Part shown: positions 1 through 8,024 of the stretch, piece after piece
How the letters are laid out: each line of letters starts with the position of its first letter
Position numbering within the stretch: the stretch's first letter is position 1
Assembly (NCBI GenBank): GCA_030018715.1
Contig: JASEHN010000001.1
Coordinates: 1-39,390, forward strand
From: Thermodesulfobacteriota bacterium
GTDB lineage: Bacteria > Desulfobacterota > SM23-61
Length of the DNA: 39,390 nucleotides
Direction of reading: 5' to 3'
Made by a program: the position numbers and the translations under genes
The notes under the pieces: generated by a model
Databases searched by the model: none
What the model was told of the DNA's origin: nothing
Seen by the model: only the letters and a program-made list of their open reading frames with translations

Positions 1-2
1 GT

Positions 3-962
3 GCCCGCCAGAAAGGGACCATCCCGCGGCTGCAAATCAGCATGAACCCGGCGGATGAAGACCATTGGACTTACCCGGAACTCATCGAGGCCCCAGAAGT
101 CCTCCCAGAATTCCCCCTTATCACCAAGAAGGTGTGGTTCATGAAGTATGGCGAGAACAAACACCTCACTGAGGTGGCCCGCCAAACGGTAAAGGTGGCC
201 TACAAGGACGATCCGGCTGCCTACACCCGGTATGTGGAGGGGAAGTTCGCGTCGGTGTACCGGGGGAAGAAGGTCACCCCGGAATACAACCCCCTGATTC
301 ACCTGGCCCCGGATCCTTTGGAACCGGCTTGGGGGCTGGTGTCCTTTCGTTATTTTGATGGTTGGCACAACCCTTCCTGTGGCTTGGGGCAGATTACCAC
401 CACGGGCCGCTTGGTTTTTTTGGAAACCGTGCGCCTGGAAGGCTCGGACATCCGCACCCTCATCGAAACCCAGGTGATCCCCTTGCTGAATAGTCCCAGA
501 TGGAAGGGTAAAGCCAAGGCGTGGCGGGACGTGGGCGACTTCTCCATGAAGCAGCCGGACCAGAGCAACAAGCAGGAGAACGCCGCCCGGGTGGTGGAAG
601 ACGCCTTCGGGACCATCTTCGAGCCGGGGCCGCCCCGGTGGGAGATTATGAAGCTGGGGATCAAGCGGGCGCTCAACATGAACATCATGGGGTTGCCGGC
701 CATAGTGGTCTGCCCCACCAATAAGCTGCTCCACAAAGGTCTGTCCGGGGGCTGGCACTATAAGGTGGACAACTCCGGCAACATCGTCTCCACCCTCCCG
801 GAGAAAAAAAACGAAGCTTCCCACATCTGCGACGGCTGGGCCAACGCGGTCAACGTCCTTTTGCCCACCCGGTCCATGGGGGTCAACAAGGACGGCTATC
901 GCAAACAGGCCCAGGCGGCCAAGAGGCGGGTGGAGAGCTACGCCACAGGAGCGATGCGATGA
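3..962 (+). CDS. Terminase large subunit, C-terminal part (5' truncated)
   Basis: DNA-packaging motor subunit, C-terminal nuclease half that cuts concatemeric phage DNA at the portal. The frame is open to the left edge, so the ATPase domain lies outside the window; the Met at 42 is internal. Counting from that Met, three acidic sites fit an RNase H-like nuclease: D106 in a strand reading SFRYFD, D163/D166 in WRDVGD, and D264 in HICDGWANAV near the end. Position directly ahead of the portal gene supports the call. It overlaps the next gene by four bases (ATGA), so the two are probably translationally coupled. The family call rests on position and the acidic triad rather than a complete motif set. 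Confidence 0.8.
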   Translation, partial: ARQKGTIPRLQISMNPADEDHWTYPELIEAPEVLPEFPLITKKVWFMKYGENKHLTEVARQTVKVAYKDDPAAYTRYVEGKFASVYRGKKVTPEYNPLIHLAPDPLEPAWGLVSFRYFDGWHNPSCGLGQITTTGRLVFLETVRLEGSDIRTLIETQVIPLLNSPRWKGKAKAWRDVGDFSMKQPDQSNKQENAARVVEDAFGTIFEPGPPRWEIMKLGIKRALNMNIMGLPAIVVCPTNKLLHKGLSGGWHYKVDNSGNIVSTLPEKKNEASHICDGWANAVNVLLPTRSMGVNKDGYRKQAQAAKRRVESYATGAMR

Positions 963-1216
963 AGGTGGAGACTTCGGGTTATGGCGGCTGGGCCCCCATG
1001 AAATTTTTCGACGGCAAGGCGCCGGATGGGTCCATGAAGGGCACGGAAGGGTTCCGGAACGTGGTCAACGGCCAGGAGGTGCGGCCAGAGAAGGGATGGA
1101 ATGATTCCCCTCCATATCCTACTGGTGATTTAGCCTCAACGCGCCACGCCTCAGATAAATATCGTGAAGGTTGGGAGCGGATATGGGGATCGGCCAACCA
1201 AGCCAGCGAGAATTAA
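959..1216 (+). CDS. Small conserved-looking phage protein, unknown
   Basis: 85-residue protein starting in the ATGA overlap with the terminase stop. It is rich in Gly, Pro and aromatic residues (motifs such as GYGGWAP and WNDSPPYP), has no membrane segment and no recognised catalytic motif. Its stop TAA shares its last base with the ATG of the next gene (TAATG), so it sits inside a tightly packed operon. Small proteins between terminase and portal are common in podovirus-like phages, but this one is not recognised. Confidence 0.6.
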   Translation: MKVETSGYGGWAPMKFFDGKAPDGSMKGTEGFRNVVNGQEVRPEKGWNDSPPYPTGDLASTRHASDKYREGWERIWGSANQASEN

Positions 1217-1374
1217 TGTGTCTGGAGCGCCTCCGTATCTGGGAGTCGCTGATCCCTTTAATGGCCCTGTTTGAAGACGATGAAGAAGAAATGAGGCCCA
1301 AAAGGGAGTATCGTCGCCGGTACAACCACAGGGAGATGACCCCCGCGGTGCCCCGGGCGCACGGCTACATCTGA
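1216..1374 (+). CDS. Small charged protein, unknown
   Basis: 52-residue protein. The ATG at 1216 is chosen because it overlaps the preceding stop as TAATG; an upstream in-frame ATG at 1171 would overlap the previous gene by 46 bases. The sequence has a hydrophobic start (SLIPLMALF), an acidic run (EDDEEE) and then a basic stretch (KREYRRRYNHR). No family recognised. It ends 14 bases before the next gene, which has a clear SD site. Confidence 0.45.
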   Translation: MCLERLRIWESLIPLMALFEDDEEEMRPKREYRRRYNHREMTPAVPRAHGYI

Positions 1375-1388
1375 GGGAGGGAAACCAA

Positions 1389-1637
1389 ATGCCCGCAGAG
1401 AGCAAGAAGCAGCGCAAGGCGGCGGGGATAGCCACGGCTATCCAGGAAGGCAAGATGAAGTCCAAGCCAAGGACGGCTTCGGCAGAAATGGCACAGATGG
1501 CGCCAAGCAGCCTGAGGGATTTTGCCACCACGCCTGAGAAGGCTTTGCCTCCGGTTGCGGCGGCAAAGAAACCGGCGGGCGGTATGGGGCCCACCAGGGT
1601 CACCAAGACCGGGGTCATAAACAAGAAGGCGTTCTGA
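1389..1637 (+). CDS. DUF3008-like small basic protein
   Basis: 82 residues, preceded by a strong purine-rich SD (GAGGGAGGG). The N-terminus MPAESKKQRKAAG and a later segment SLRDFATTPEK resemble the small DUF3008-type proteins often found in phage head modules (Met-Pro-Ala-Lys-Ser-rich start, then a conserved region with residues of the type L-R-E/D-F-A). Function is unknown in that family. Lys/Ala/Pro-rich and probably flexible. The family link is from memory of its pattern and is tentative. Confidence 0.6.
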   Translation: MPAESKKQRKAAGIATAIQEGKMKSKPRTASAEMAQMAPSSLRDFATTPEKALPPVAAAKKPAGGMGPTRVTKTGVINKKAF

Positions 1638-1638
1638 C

Positions 1639-1728
1639 GTGAGGACCTTAAGGCCGTCTTATCTGCCCCTGATTATCGTGCTGGCGGTGGCCGCGGCCCT
1701 TTGGGGTCTGGTGTGGTGGTTCAGATGA
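1639..1728 (+). CDS. 29-residue single-pass membrane peptide
   Basis: A GTG-initiated ORF of 29 codons begins one base after the preceding stop. The protein is a short Arg/Ser/Tyr head followed by one continuous hydrophobic segment of about 20 residues (LPLIIVLAVAAALWGLVWWF) and a final Arg, which fits a single transmembrane helix. An AAGAAGG sequence lies upstream at SD distance. The gap before the portal is otherwise empty. Role unknown; a membrane micropeptide or a holin accessory are possibilities. Its size means chance cannot be excluded. Confidence 0.45.
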   Translation: MRTLRPSYLPLIIVLAVAAALWGLVWWFR

Positions 1729-1750
1729 AGAAGGCGTTCCCGAAATAGCT

Positions 1751-3721
1751 ATGGCCAGTTTCTTAGAAGACCCCCGCATCGAAGTGCGGAGCCGGGTGGC
1801 GGAGATCAACCGCGTCCAGTTCGATGAGCAGGAGACCGCGGAGCGGGAGAAAGCCGCCCAAGCCTATGGCCGGGAGGACGAGGCCCATTTCGTCAGCTTC
1901 CTGGACGATTGCGTCAAGACCTCCGTGGAGGCCATGGCCAAAATCCGGCTCAATCAGCAAGAGTGCTGGGATGTCTTCAATGAAGAAGAGCCCCCCTCCT
2001 ATCGACTCAAGGAGTCCTGGCAATCGCGGGTGGTGGTGCCCAAGCCGTATAGTTCCTGCCAGTTCGCCCAGGCTGTCGTGCGGAAGGCCTTCGATGCGGA
2101 GTTTCTGTCCATCGAAAACGAGCAGGATGACGAAGCCGCACATTTTTGGCAGAAACTCATGAGCCTGATGCTCTCCCGGACCTACTCCAACTTCCCCATT
2201 AACTTCACCGATGCCACCGGGATGAGTTTCGCCGTCGGGCAGTCCATGGAGATGATCCCGACCTACCGCCCGGGTAAGGGGCTCCGGTACATTCTGACGG
2301 AGCCCTGGAAGATTCACCGGGACCCGGATTCTATCAGCCGGCAGCCGCAGTCGGGGATGTATTGGGTTCACCAGGAGTACCTGGACTACTACCTGCTGAA
2401 GGACGGAGAGAAAAACGGCCTGTACCAGAACGTCCCGGATATGGGGCCGGGGGGCAGCTATGGGAACTCGAAATCTAACCCGAATCTCACCAAAGAGGAA
2501 ATTGCCCGGCGCCGGGAGATGATGTGGAACCGTTCCCGGTATAGGGCCATGGCGCTGACCTCGGAGTTCTGGGGCACCGTATTGGACAAGCGGGGGGAAC
2601 TGCTGCTCCCCAACGCCACCTTCACGGTGACTGGCGACAAGGTGATCCGCCTCCCCAAGGTCAGCCCCTATCCCACCTTGAGGTGGCCGGGAGTCGGCTT
2701 CAGCGCCCTGCCCCACCTGCTGCGGTTTGATGGCCGGGCCCTGATCCAGGGGATCAAGAGCCTCTGGTACTTCATGAACAACCTTTTCTGTCTGCACGCC
2801 GACAACCTGAACTGGATCGTCAACCCGACCTGGGAACTGGACGTATCGGCCTTGGTGGACCAGGCAGATGTGGACCTTTATCCCGGCAAAGGATACCTCA
2901 CCCGGGGGACGGTCTCGGGCCAGCAGGCTTATCGGGTGGGGGAGCGTCGGTCCCAGACCGGGGACATCCTGGCCAACATGAATTTCGCCGACCAAAGGTT
3001 CCAGGAAGGCGTGATGATGAACAAGGAGACAATGGGCCTCCCGGGGTATCGGGCCGAAGTGACCAAGGGCGAGGCGGTCCAGAACCTGGAACAGAGCATG
3101 ACCGTGGTGGGGCTCATTGGGAGAAACTTGGAGGATGGGGCTCTTAACGCCATCCAGGCAGGGGCGGAGACGGTGGTTATCAACATCACCTATGCAGAAC
3201 TGGCCATGCTCATGGGTCGGGAGGTGGCCGATAAATATGTGGACAGAGAGTCTCCCACCGGCCTACGGCTGCCCCAGCTTAACAGCGGCAGCTTTAAGGT
3301 TTCGGGGATTTCGGCCCTAATGAAGGACATGGAGATCATTCGGGGCATCCGGGACGTGATGCTACCCATGTTCAAGGGAGAATTCGGGAACATTTTCGCC
3401 CCGTATTTTAAGCCCTACCAACTCATCCGGTCGGTGGAGAAGCGCCTCAATCTGCGGGACGAGGGCATCGTGGTGGATGAGACTACGGCGAAGAGGGTTG
3501 ACCAGGCCCAGCAGGTGCAGCAGGAAGCTGCCATCCAGACCCAGCAAGCGGCGGCGGCGGCGGCGGCGGCCCTGGCCGAAATGAAGACCGTGGCAGAAGA
3601 GGCCAAGGCCGAAATGAACCGGGCCAAGGCCGAAGAACACCGGGGCAAGGGGATTCTGGCCCAAGCTAAGGCGGTGGAAGTCATGAGTCCTGAACCGGAG
3701 CCCCAGGGGTCGGCACAATGA
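1751..3721 (+). CDS. Portal protein (head-tail connector)
   Basis: 656 residues, the size of a podovirus portal. It would form the dodecameric ring at one capsid vertex through which DNA is packaged and ejected. Identity rests on its place between terminase and scaffold/capsid, on length, and on a mixed alpha/beta body with a long helical C-terminus. Residues about 580-640 are Gln/Ala/Glu/Lys-rich, include a run of eight Ala (see repeat at 3548) and look like a coiled coil, as in the portal barrel. The start lies about 15 bases downstream of an AGAAGG sequence. It overlaps the next gene by four bases (ATGA). No close subfamily recognised. Confidence 0.75.
   Translation: MASFLEDPRIEVRSRVAEINRVQFDEQETAEREKAAQAYGREDEAHFVSFLDDCVKTSVEAMAKIRLNQQECWDVFNEEEPPSYRLKESWQSRVVVPKPYSSCQFAQAVVRKAFDAEFLSIENEQDDEAAHFWQKLMSLMLSRTYSNFPINFTDATGMSFAVGQSMEMIPTYRPGKGLRYILTEPWKIHRDPDSISRQPQSGMYWVHQEYLDYYLLKDGEKNGLYQNVPDMGPGGSYGNSKSNPNLTKEEIARRREMMWNRSRYRAMALTSEFWGTVLDKRGELLLPNATFTVTGDKVIRLPKVSPYPTLRWPGVGFSALPHLLRFDGRALIQGIKSLWYFMNNLFCLHADNLNWIVNPTWELDVSALVDQADVDLYPGKGYLTRGTVSGQQAYRVGERRSQTGDILANMNFADQRFQEGVMMNKETMGLPGYRAEVTKGEAVQNLEQSMTVVGLIGRNLEDGALNAIQAGAETVVINITYAELAMLMGREVADKYVDRESPTGLRLPQLNSGSFKVSGISALMKDMEIIRGIRDVMLPMFKGEFGNIFAPYFKPYQLIRSVEKRLNLRDEGIVVDETTAKRVDQAQQVQQEAAIQTQQAAAAAAAALAEMKTVAEEAKAEMNRAKAEEHRGKGILAQAKAVEVMSPEPEPQGSAQ
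3548..3571 (+). repeat. (GCG)n trinucleotide run encoding poly-Ala in portal
   Basis: Seven GCG codons followed by GCC give eight Ala in the helical C-terminal tail of the portal. A triplet run keeps frame when it expands or contracts, so length variation would change tail length without killing the gene. Confidence 0.8.
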
Positions 3722-4116
3722 GCCATCAAATTATGGGCGGCGGGGGCATTGATGTGGATATGGTCACCGGCAGGCCTCAGCCCAAGACTCCGGAGACCAG
3801 AGCCGCGGCAGCCAAAAACTATTATCGAGAGACGGTACAGGAGACTCTGGCGCTGTCCGCCGAACTTCGCGGTAGTCCTGTTCTCAAAGTATTGTTGGAC
3901 CAATATCAGGCTCGACTGGTTTTTCTAGCCTCTCAGGACCCTGAGTGTAGGGCCCTGGAGGGCATTGTCAGGACCATACGCCACAGGCTGGAAGTGGCCC
4001 CTCTGGAGGCGGAGAAACTTGTACGTCGGGTGATGGGGCCGCAGTTGGCACAATTTATCGAGGAAACTGAGGAAGAGGCAGTAGAGGCCGCCCCGGAAGG
4101 GATTCCGGCCGAATAA
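3718..4116 (+). CDS. Hypothetical helical head-module protein
   Basis: 132 residues, coupled to the portal gene through an ATGA overlap. After a Gly-rich start the protein is mostly helical and charged; residues 30-110 read as amphipathic helices, and the C-terminus is acidic and Ala/Pro-rich. No signal peptide, membrane segment or recognised motif. Its place between portal and scaffold suggests a virion-assembly role, but this is context only. The gene is followed by the two-hairpin element at 4132-4218. Confidence 0.6.
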   Translation: MSHQIMGGGGIDVDMVTGRPQPKTPETRAAAAKNYYRETVQETLALSAELRGSPVLKVLLDQYQARLVFLASQDPECRALEGIVRTIRHRLEVAPLEAEKLVRRVMGPQLAQFIEETEEEAVEAAPEGIPAE

Positions 4117-4131
4117 ATAAAAAGCAGGGGT

Positions 4132-4161
4132 TCTCTCAATCGTCGGCCAACGGCTGAGAGA
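4132..4161 (+). other. Stem-loop upstream of the terminator
   Basis: TCTCTCA (4132-4138) pairs with TGAGAGA (4155-4161); inside, CGT (4141-4143) can pair with ACG (4150-4152), leaving a two-base internal asymmetry and a six-base loop. No T-tract follows. It stands ten bases ahead of a strong terminator hairpin, so the two could form one regulatory RNA element. Confidence 0.5.
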
Positions 4162-4172
4162 CGTAAGCATTA

Positions 4173-4218
4173 AAGAGGGGCTGATAGGAGCCTATCCTTC
4201 TATCAGTCCCTCTTTTTT
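4173..4218 (+). terminator. Rho-independent terminator between portal and scaffold genes
   Basis: A 15-base arm at 4173-4187 pairs with 4200-4214 with a single G-U wobble, around a 12-base loop. The run of T from 4213 to 4218 follows the stem. This is a textbook intrinsic terminator. It sits inside the late operon with head genes on both sides in the same direction, so either it attenuates, dividing portal-level from capsid-level transcription, or late transcription reads through by antitermination. No promoter is obvious between it and the scaffold gene. Confidence 0.8.
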
Positions 4219-4269
4219 GGCCCCGTGGCGGCCCTTGACCGGATTCCCGCCACCGAAAGGAGAAGGACC

Positions 4270-5280
4270 ATGGCAGGCGAAGCGGAAGCTGGAAAAGAAA
4301 ACCTGACGGATTCCCAGGCATTGGCCTCTGAAGAACTCAAGGGGCCGGAGGATGAAGGGTCTTTAGCTAGCATTATGGAGCAGACCCCGCGGCCGGTGTT
4401 TACCGGCCATCCGGCTTTGGGGGAGGCAGAAGGAGAAGCTGGCCCGGAAGGTGGCGATGAGGGTGGCAAGCCCCCGGAACCTCCTGAGCCTCCCAAACCT
4501 CCGGAGAAGAAATACAAGTCTTGGGAGGAAGCTGAGGCCGGGGCTCGGGAGCACCAGTCCGCGTTTACCAAAAAAGCGGAAGAGGCGGCCCGGGAGAAAG
4601 AGGCCCGGGAAGCGGCGGAACGCGAACGGGACGAAATCAAGCAGAAGCTGACCGCCAAACCGCCGGAGACGCCTGCTGAAGAAACCAGAACTCCGGAAGA
4701 ACTGGAGGCCGAACAGGAGGCCCGCATCGAGGGTGCCCTGGATGAGATCGGTCAACTGGACGAGTTCGACCCGGAATACAAGAAAAAGGTGGCCCGGTCC
4801 TGGCGCAAGGCCGGAATCGGGGGGGCAGGACAGCCTACCACCCCCAGCGGCCAGGTCCTGGACGAACTTATCAACAAGCGGGTGGAGGAACGGTTTAAGG
4901 CCAGGGAAACCGAGAAAGAGGCCGAAAACCAAGAATCTCGCATCCGCACCAGAGCCGGAGAAATGGCGGGCAAGGCTGGCTTGAACATGGAAGAGGGATC
5001 GGCAGACCACACCCTCTTCTGGGCGACGGTCAGCAAAATGCCCCAGGATTTGGACGCCAAACCCTTTGAGGAACAGGTGCAATGGACCGCGAACGAGGTC
5101 CGGCGCCTCAAGGGGGAGGTCGTGCAGAGCAAAGCAGAGATGGACGCGAAGGCCCGGGAAATTCAGGTCAACAATACGGTTCTGGAGAGGGGCAGCACCA
5201 GGCCCAAGAAGAAGGAAGTCCCGGAACCCTACACTCTCGGGTCCATCATGACCAAGCATCAGGAATCACGACGAATTTAA
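4270..5280 (+). CDS. Capsid scaffolding protein (probable)
   Basis: 336 residues, highly charged, Glu/Lys/Ala/Pro-rich, placed directly before the major capsid gene. Scaffolds guide procapsid assembly and then leave or are cleaved. Residues about 45-80 are Pro/Gly/Glu-rich and disordered, about 85-140 form a coiled coil, and the C-terminus is helical and basic (residues RPKKK), as expected for capsid-shell binding. The ATG at 4270 is preferred to an in-frame GTG at 4225 because it has the SD GGAGAAGG and because 4225 lies too near the terminator. No separate head protease is present nearby. Confidence 0.7.
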   Translation: MAGEAEAGKENLTDSQALASEELKGPEDEGSLASIMEQTPRPVFTGHPALGEAEGEAGPEGGDEGGKPPEPPEPPKPPEKKYKSWEEAEAGAREHQSAFTKKAEEAAREKEAREAAERERDEIKQKLTAKPPETPAEETRTPEELEAEQEARIEGALDEIGQLDEFDPEYKKKVARSWRKAGIGGAGQPTTPSGQVLDELINKRVEERFKARETEKEAENQESRIRTRAGEMAGKAGLNMEEGSADHTLFWATVSKMPQDLDAKPFEEQVQWTANEVRRLKGEVVQSKAEMDAKAREIQVNNTVLERGSTRPKKKEVPEPYTLGSIMTKHQESRRI

Positions 5281-5293
5281 GGGAGGTTGAGCA

Positions 5294-6262
5294 ATGCAAG
5301 CTCATAACTGGACGTTTGACGCAGCCCTCGGGATCTACAAGAACCACCAGTTGAGCAAAAAGCTCCTGGAGGTTTCCGCCGGGGAGTGCAAGATACTCCC
5401 CTTCACCAGCGACCACGGCATCGCCTTCAAGCGCAACGCGGGCGAGATGGTCAACATCATGCACATCAACCGCCTGCCCAACTCCGGTTCTTCCCGCCTG
5501 GAAGAAGATACCCGGATCCCCATCCGGAAGCTCTCCTGGGGTAACCGGCAGATCAAGGTGGTGGAGTTCGGGGAAGGGGTGGAATACACCCACCTGATGG
5601 AGATGCTGGCGGTCTTCAAGCCCAGCAATTCCCTCCAGAAGGCCCTCAAGACCCAAATGGAGGAGGCCCTGGACACCGAAGGGGCCAGGGCCTTCATGGA
5701 CGCCACCGCGGTCAAACTCGTCTATACCCCCACCAGCCTCACCGGGGGCTCCTGGGGTGTGGCGGGCCTGCCCTTGGCCGTAGCCAGCGCGCCTCTGTCC
5801 TTCGACCACTGCGTCGCCGTCGGCGATTACATGCGGGACATCATCCATTGTCAGCCCTATGAGGGCGACAACTACGTGGGTCTGTCCTGCAACCGGAACC
5901 TGCGGAGCCTGAAGCAGGACCGGTACTGGCAACAGTGGCACCAGTATCTCCAGAAGGGCGATTTCGTCTTCAGGGGCGAAATGGGCATGACCGAGCGCAT
6001 CCGGTGGGTGGAAATCAACCGGGCTCTGGCTTTCTCCAACACGGCCGGCACCTCGACGGTTATGGGCGAAGCCGTGGTCTTCGGTGACGAGGCGATAGCC
6101 CGCCTGGAGGCCGAGACCCCGCACCTGCGCCTGGACCCCAACTACCAGAGCGACTTTGGCCGCACCCAGGCCGCGGCCTGGTATGGGATTTTGGGTTTCG
6201 GCTCCGTCTGGGACGTGGCCGACGACGGCAAGGCCAAGATCGTCCGCATCGACTCCCTGTAA
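5294..6262 (+). CDS. Major capsid protein, N4-gp56-like
   Basis: 322 residues; the shell subunit. The C-terminal third fits the N4-gp56 family of HK97-fold capsid proteins: a GDxVFRGEMGMTERIRW-type segment, then GEAVVFGDEAIARL, then DFGRTQAAAWYGILGF near the end. Earlier residues (RLEEDTRIP, VEFGEGVEYTH) match the usual E-loop/spine region in order. SD GGGAGG lies upstream. It is flanked by the scaffold candidate and by a small protein, and a terminator follows that small protein, the usual arrangement for high-level capsid expression. High confidence for major capsid, moderate for the exact family. Confidence 0.85.
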   Translation: MQAHNWTFDAALGIYKNHQLSKKLLEVSAGECKILPFTSDHGIAFKRNAGEMVNIMHINRLPNSGSSRLEEDTRIPIRKLSWGNRQIKVVEFGEGVEYTHLMEMLAVFKPSNSLQKALKTQMEEALDTEGARAFMDATAVKLVYTPTSLTGGSWGVAGLPLAVASAPLSFDHCVAVGDYMRDIIHCQPYEGDNYVGLSCNRNLRSLKQDRYWQQWHQYLQKGDFVFRGEMGMTERIRWVEINRALAFSNTAGTSTVMGEAVVFGDEAIARLEAETPHLRLDPNYQSDFGRTQAAAWYGILGFGSVWDVADDGKAKIVRIDSL

Positions 6263-6295
6263 GTCGGTGCTCAAGGAACTAGGAGGTAAGGGAAC

Positions 6296-6790
6296 ATGGG
6301 ACAGTATGGCAGTTACGAGAAGACGGTCTTTGACGCGGCGGTAGGTGATGCTTCCCTGGCTACGGCCATTGTCCTGGAAGCGGCAGTCGGCGCCATCCTC
6401 ACCAAGACCATGAATGAGCCCTTTGTGGTGAGCCGGTTCGGTTACCGGCCCACCGTGGCCTTCAACTACGACACCCTGATCACCGAAGGGGTGCTGACCA
6501 TCTACCGCTACCCGGTGGTGGACGGCACCGGCAAGGTGGCTCTGGCCACCATTGCCCTGAAGGACGCGGCCCCGGTGAACGATGTTTACTACGTGGACGT
6601 GCCCAACCCCATCGCCGCTACCCGGAAAAAGGGCAAGGCCGAGATCGACGCGGGCGAATTGGTGGTCATCGAGATCACTACCCAGGCCAATGGCGGCACG
6701 GAAGTGGGTGATTTTCAGCCCTTCTTCTGCGGTCATCCCAAGGCGGAGACCGCGGCCAACCAGAGCAAGATGCACAACCTCACCCCGTAA
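6296..6790 (+). CDS. Head protein downstream of capsid (decoration candidate)
   Basis: 164 residues with a strong SD (AGGAGG, then seven to eight bases to ATG). The protein is beta-rich and Ala/Val/Thr-rich with few charged clusters and no membrane segment. It stands between the capsid gene and a terminator, so it should be made at capsid-like level. That suggests a capsid decoration or cement protein, but no signature was recognised; another virion role is possible. Confidence 0.6.
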   Translation: MGQYGSYEKTVFDAAVGDASLATAIVLEAAVGAILTKTMNEPFVVSRFGYRPTVAFNYDTLITEGVLTIYRYPVVDGTGKVALATIALKDAAPVNDVYYVDVPNPIAATRKKGKAEIDAGELVVIEITTQANGGTEVGDFQPFFCGHPKAETAANQSKMHNLTP

Positions 6791-6796
6791 CCCAGG

Positions 6797-6826
6797 GGCC
6801 CCGGACTTCGGACCGGGGCCTTCTTT
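6797..6826 (+). terminator. Intrinsic terminator after the capsid block
   Basis: GGCCCCGG (6797-6804) pairs perfectly with CCGGGGCC (6813-6820). The loop holds an A-A mismatch and then a C(UUCG)G tetraloop, among the most stable RNA loops. TTCTTT follows. It lies in the gap before the next gene and would limit readthrough into tail genes. Confidence 0.75.
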
Positions 6827-6841
6827 GAAGGAGACCTGACT

Positions 6842-7438
6842 ATGGCTGATTTAGCTGCAACCGATGTCACCGTAACCTTGTCCCCACAGGACAAAGATTT
6901 CCTTGGGGCCAAAAGGGTCAGTTATCCCAGCATCGCCTTTGGAGGCGCTGGCAAGACCTATGGGGCCGTTAACGGTATTCCCATGCCGGCCATTGGCAAA
7001 TTCGGAATGAACAAGGAAATCAAGCGGGTCTTTGTGATGCAGCCGGGCAACGGCTACGAATACAGGTGGGACCGGGCCAACCACAAACTGCGGATTTTCC
7101 AGGCGGCCCCCACAGGGAGTGTAGCGGCTCCGACATTCACTGGTTCAGCTTTGGGAGCGCATGTCCATGACCTACTGATCAAAGGCGGAATCACCGCGGA
7201 TGAAAACCTGGGGCTGCTGGCCTCTGGCCCGACTCTGGGCAAATCGGAGGCCGCCGACCGGATCGTGGCTGGTGCGAATTATGCCACCAAGGGTGGGGTT
7301 GCGTCTATTACCGGTGGCGTTCCTGCGGGGACCAATTCTGCTCCTGTTTTCACCGGGGCTGCTGCACCTTTGGCGGAAGCGCCCAGCAGCCACGCACCCG
7401 CGGCCACCAGCATCGAACTGATGGTGGTGGGCGAATAA
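6842..7438 (+). CDS. Structural protein, head/tail accessory, unknown
   Basis: 198 residues, SD GAAGGAGA. Rich in Gly, Ala, Thr and Pro. Segments such as APTFTG occur twice (about residues 97 and 167 in the form APxFTG), and His-rich patches (GAHVHD, SSHAPA) appear in the second half, a composition usual for head-fibre or other exposed virion proteins. No enzyme motif. It is the first gene after the capsid terminator. Confidence 0.6.
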   Translation: MADLAATDVTVTLSPQDKDFLGAKRVSYPSIAFGGAGKTYGAVNGIPMPAIGKFGMNKEIKRVFVMQPGNGYEYRWDRANHKLRIFQAAPTGSVAAPTFTGSALGAHVHDLLIKGGITADENLGLLASGPTLGKSEAADRIVAGANYATKGGVASITGGVPAGTNSAPVFTGAAAPLAEAPSSHAPAATSIELMVVGE

Positions 7439-7460
7439 CTCAGAAAGGACAGGAACCTTT

Positions 7461-8021
7461 ATGGCACAGAAAATCTACACCAAAAAGTTCGGCGAGATCG
7501 AGGTGGAACGGTCCTGGACCGACGGACCCCACCATATCGCCAAACTGACCAATGGGGCCTACTGCCACATCACCGGCCTGCCCATCTACAACAAGTCGGA
7601 ACTCGCGGCGGTGCTCACCGGGGCCGACCTGGAAGATGCACTCAACTGGTTTGACCACCGCCATGAAGCCGAAGAAGGACCGCCCCGGCGCATCATGTTC
7701 GAGGCGGACGGCACCCCCGTCTTTGAGGACGGCTCCCCGGTGGAGAACTCCGCGGACCTGATCCAGAGCCTCAAACCGGGTCCGGTGTTGGATGCCGCGC
7801 TCCAGGCCTTTTATAAGAAACAGGAGGCCAAAAAAACGGCGGGAAAACTGGCCCAGACCCCGGCAGGGGACGCGGCGCACCGGGTGGCGGGCAAGAAGTC
7901 TCCCCCTTCCGAGAAGTCGGGGATGAAAAAGCCGGCGGGGAAGCAGGGCAAGCCCGCGGCGGTGCACCAGAAGGCAACCCCGCCGCCCCCGGCCCAGGAA
8001 CCGGCGCAGATCACGGTGTAA
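7461..8021 (+). CDS. Hypothetical protein with disordered basic tail
   Basis: 186 residues. The first 125 or so look folded (residues YTKKFGEIEVERSW, then ITGLPIYNKSELAAVLTG). From about 126 the sequence becomes Lys/Pro/Ala-rich and low in complexity, so the C-terminus is probably disordered and positively charged, which could bind DNA or pack against capsid. No recognised domain. SD AGAAAGGA upstream. It ends three bases before the zinc-ribbon gene. Confidence 0.6.
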   Translation: MAQKIYTKKFGEIEVERSWTDGPHHIAKLTNGAYCHITGLPIYNKSELAAVLTGADLEDALNWFDHRHEAEEGPPRRIMFEADGTPVFEDGSPVENSADLIQSLKPGPVLDAALQAFYKKQEAKKTAGKLAQTPAGDAAHRVAGKKSPPSEKSGMKKPAGKQGKPAAVHQKATPPPPAQEPAQITV

Positions 8022-8024
8022 GCC

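Noticed and set aside
1763..2995. 410-codon reverse ORF opposite the portal gene
   Set aside because: Long antisense frame expected from G/C-ending codons on the other strand; His/Pro/Gly/Val-rich composition; no SD and no family resemblance.
5246..6775. 509-codon reverse ORF opposite capsid genes
   Set aside because: Antisense shadow with His/Gly/Val-rich composition; spans two accepted forward genes and their ribosome sites.
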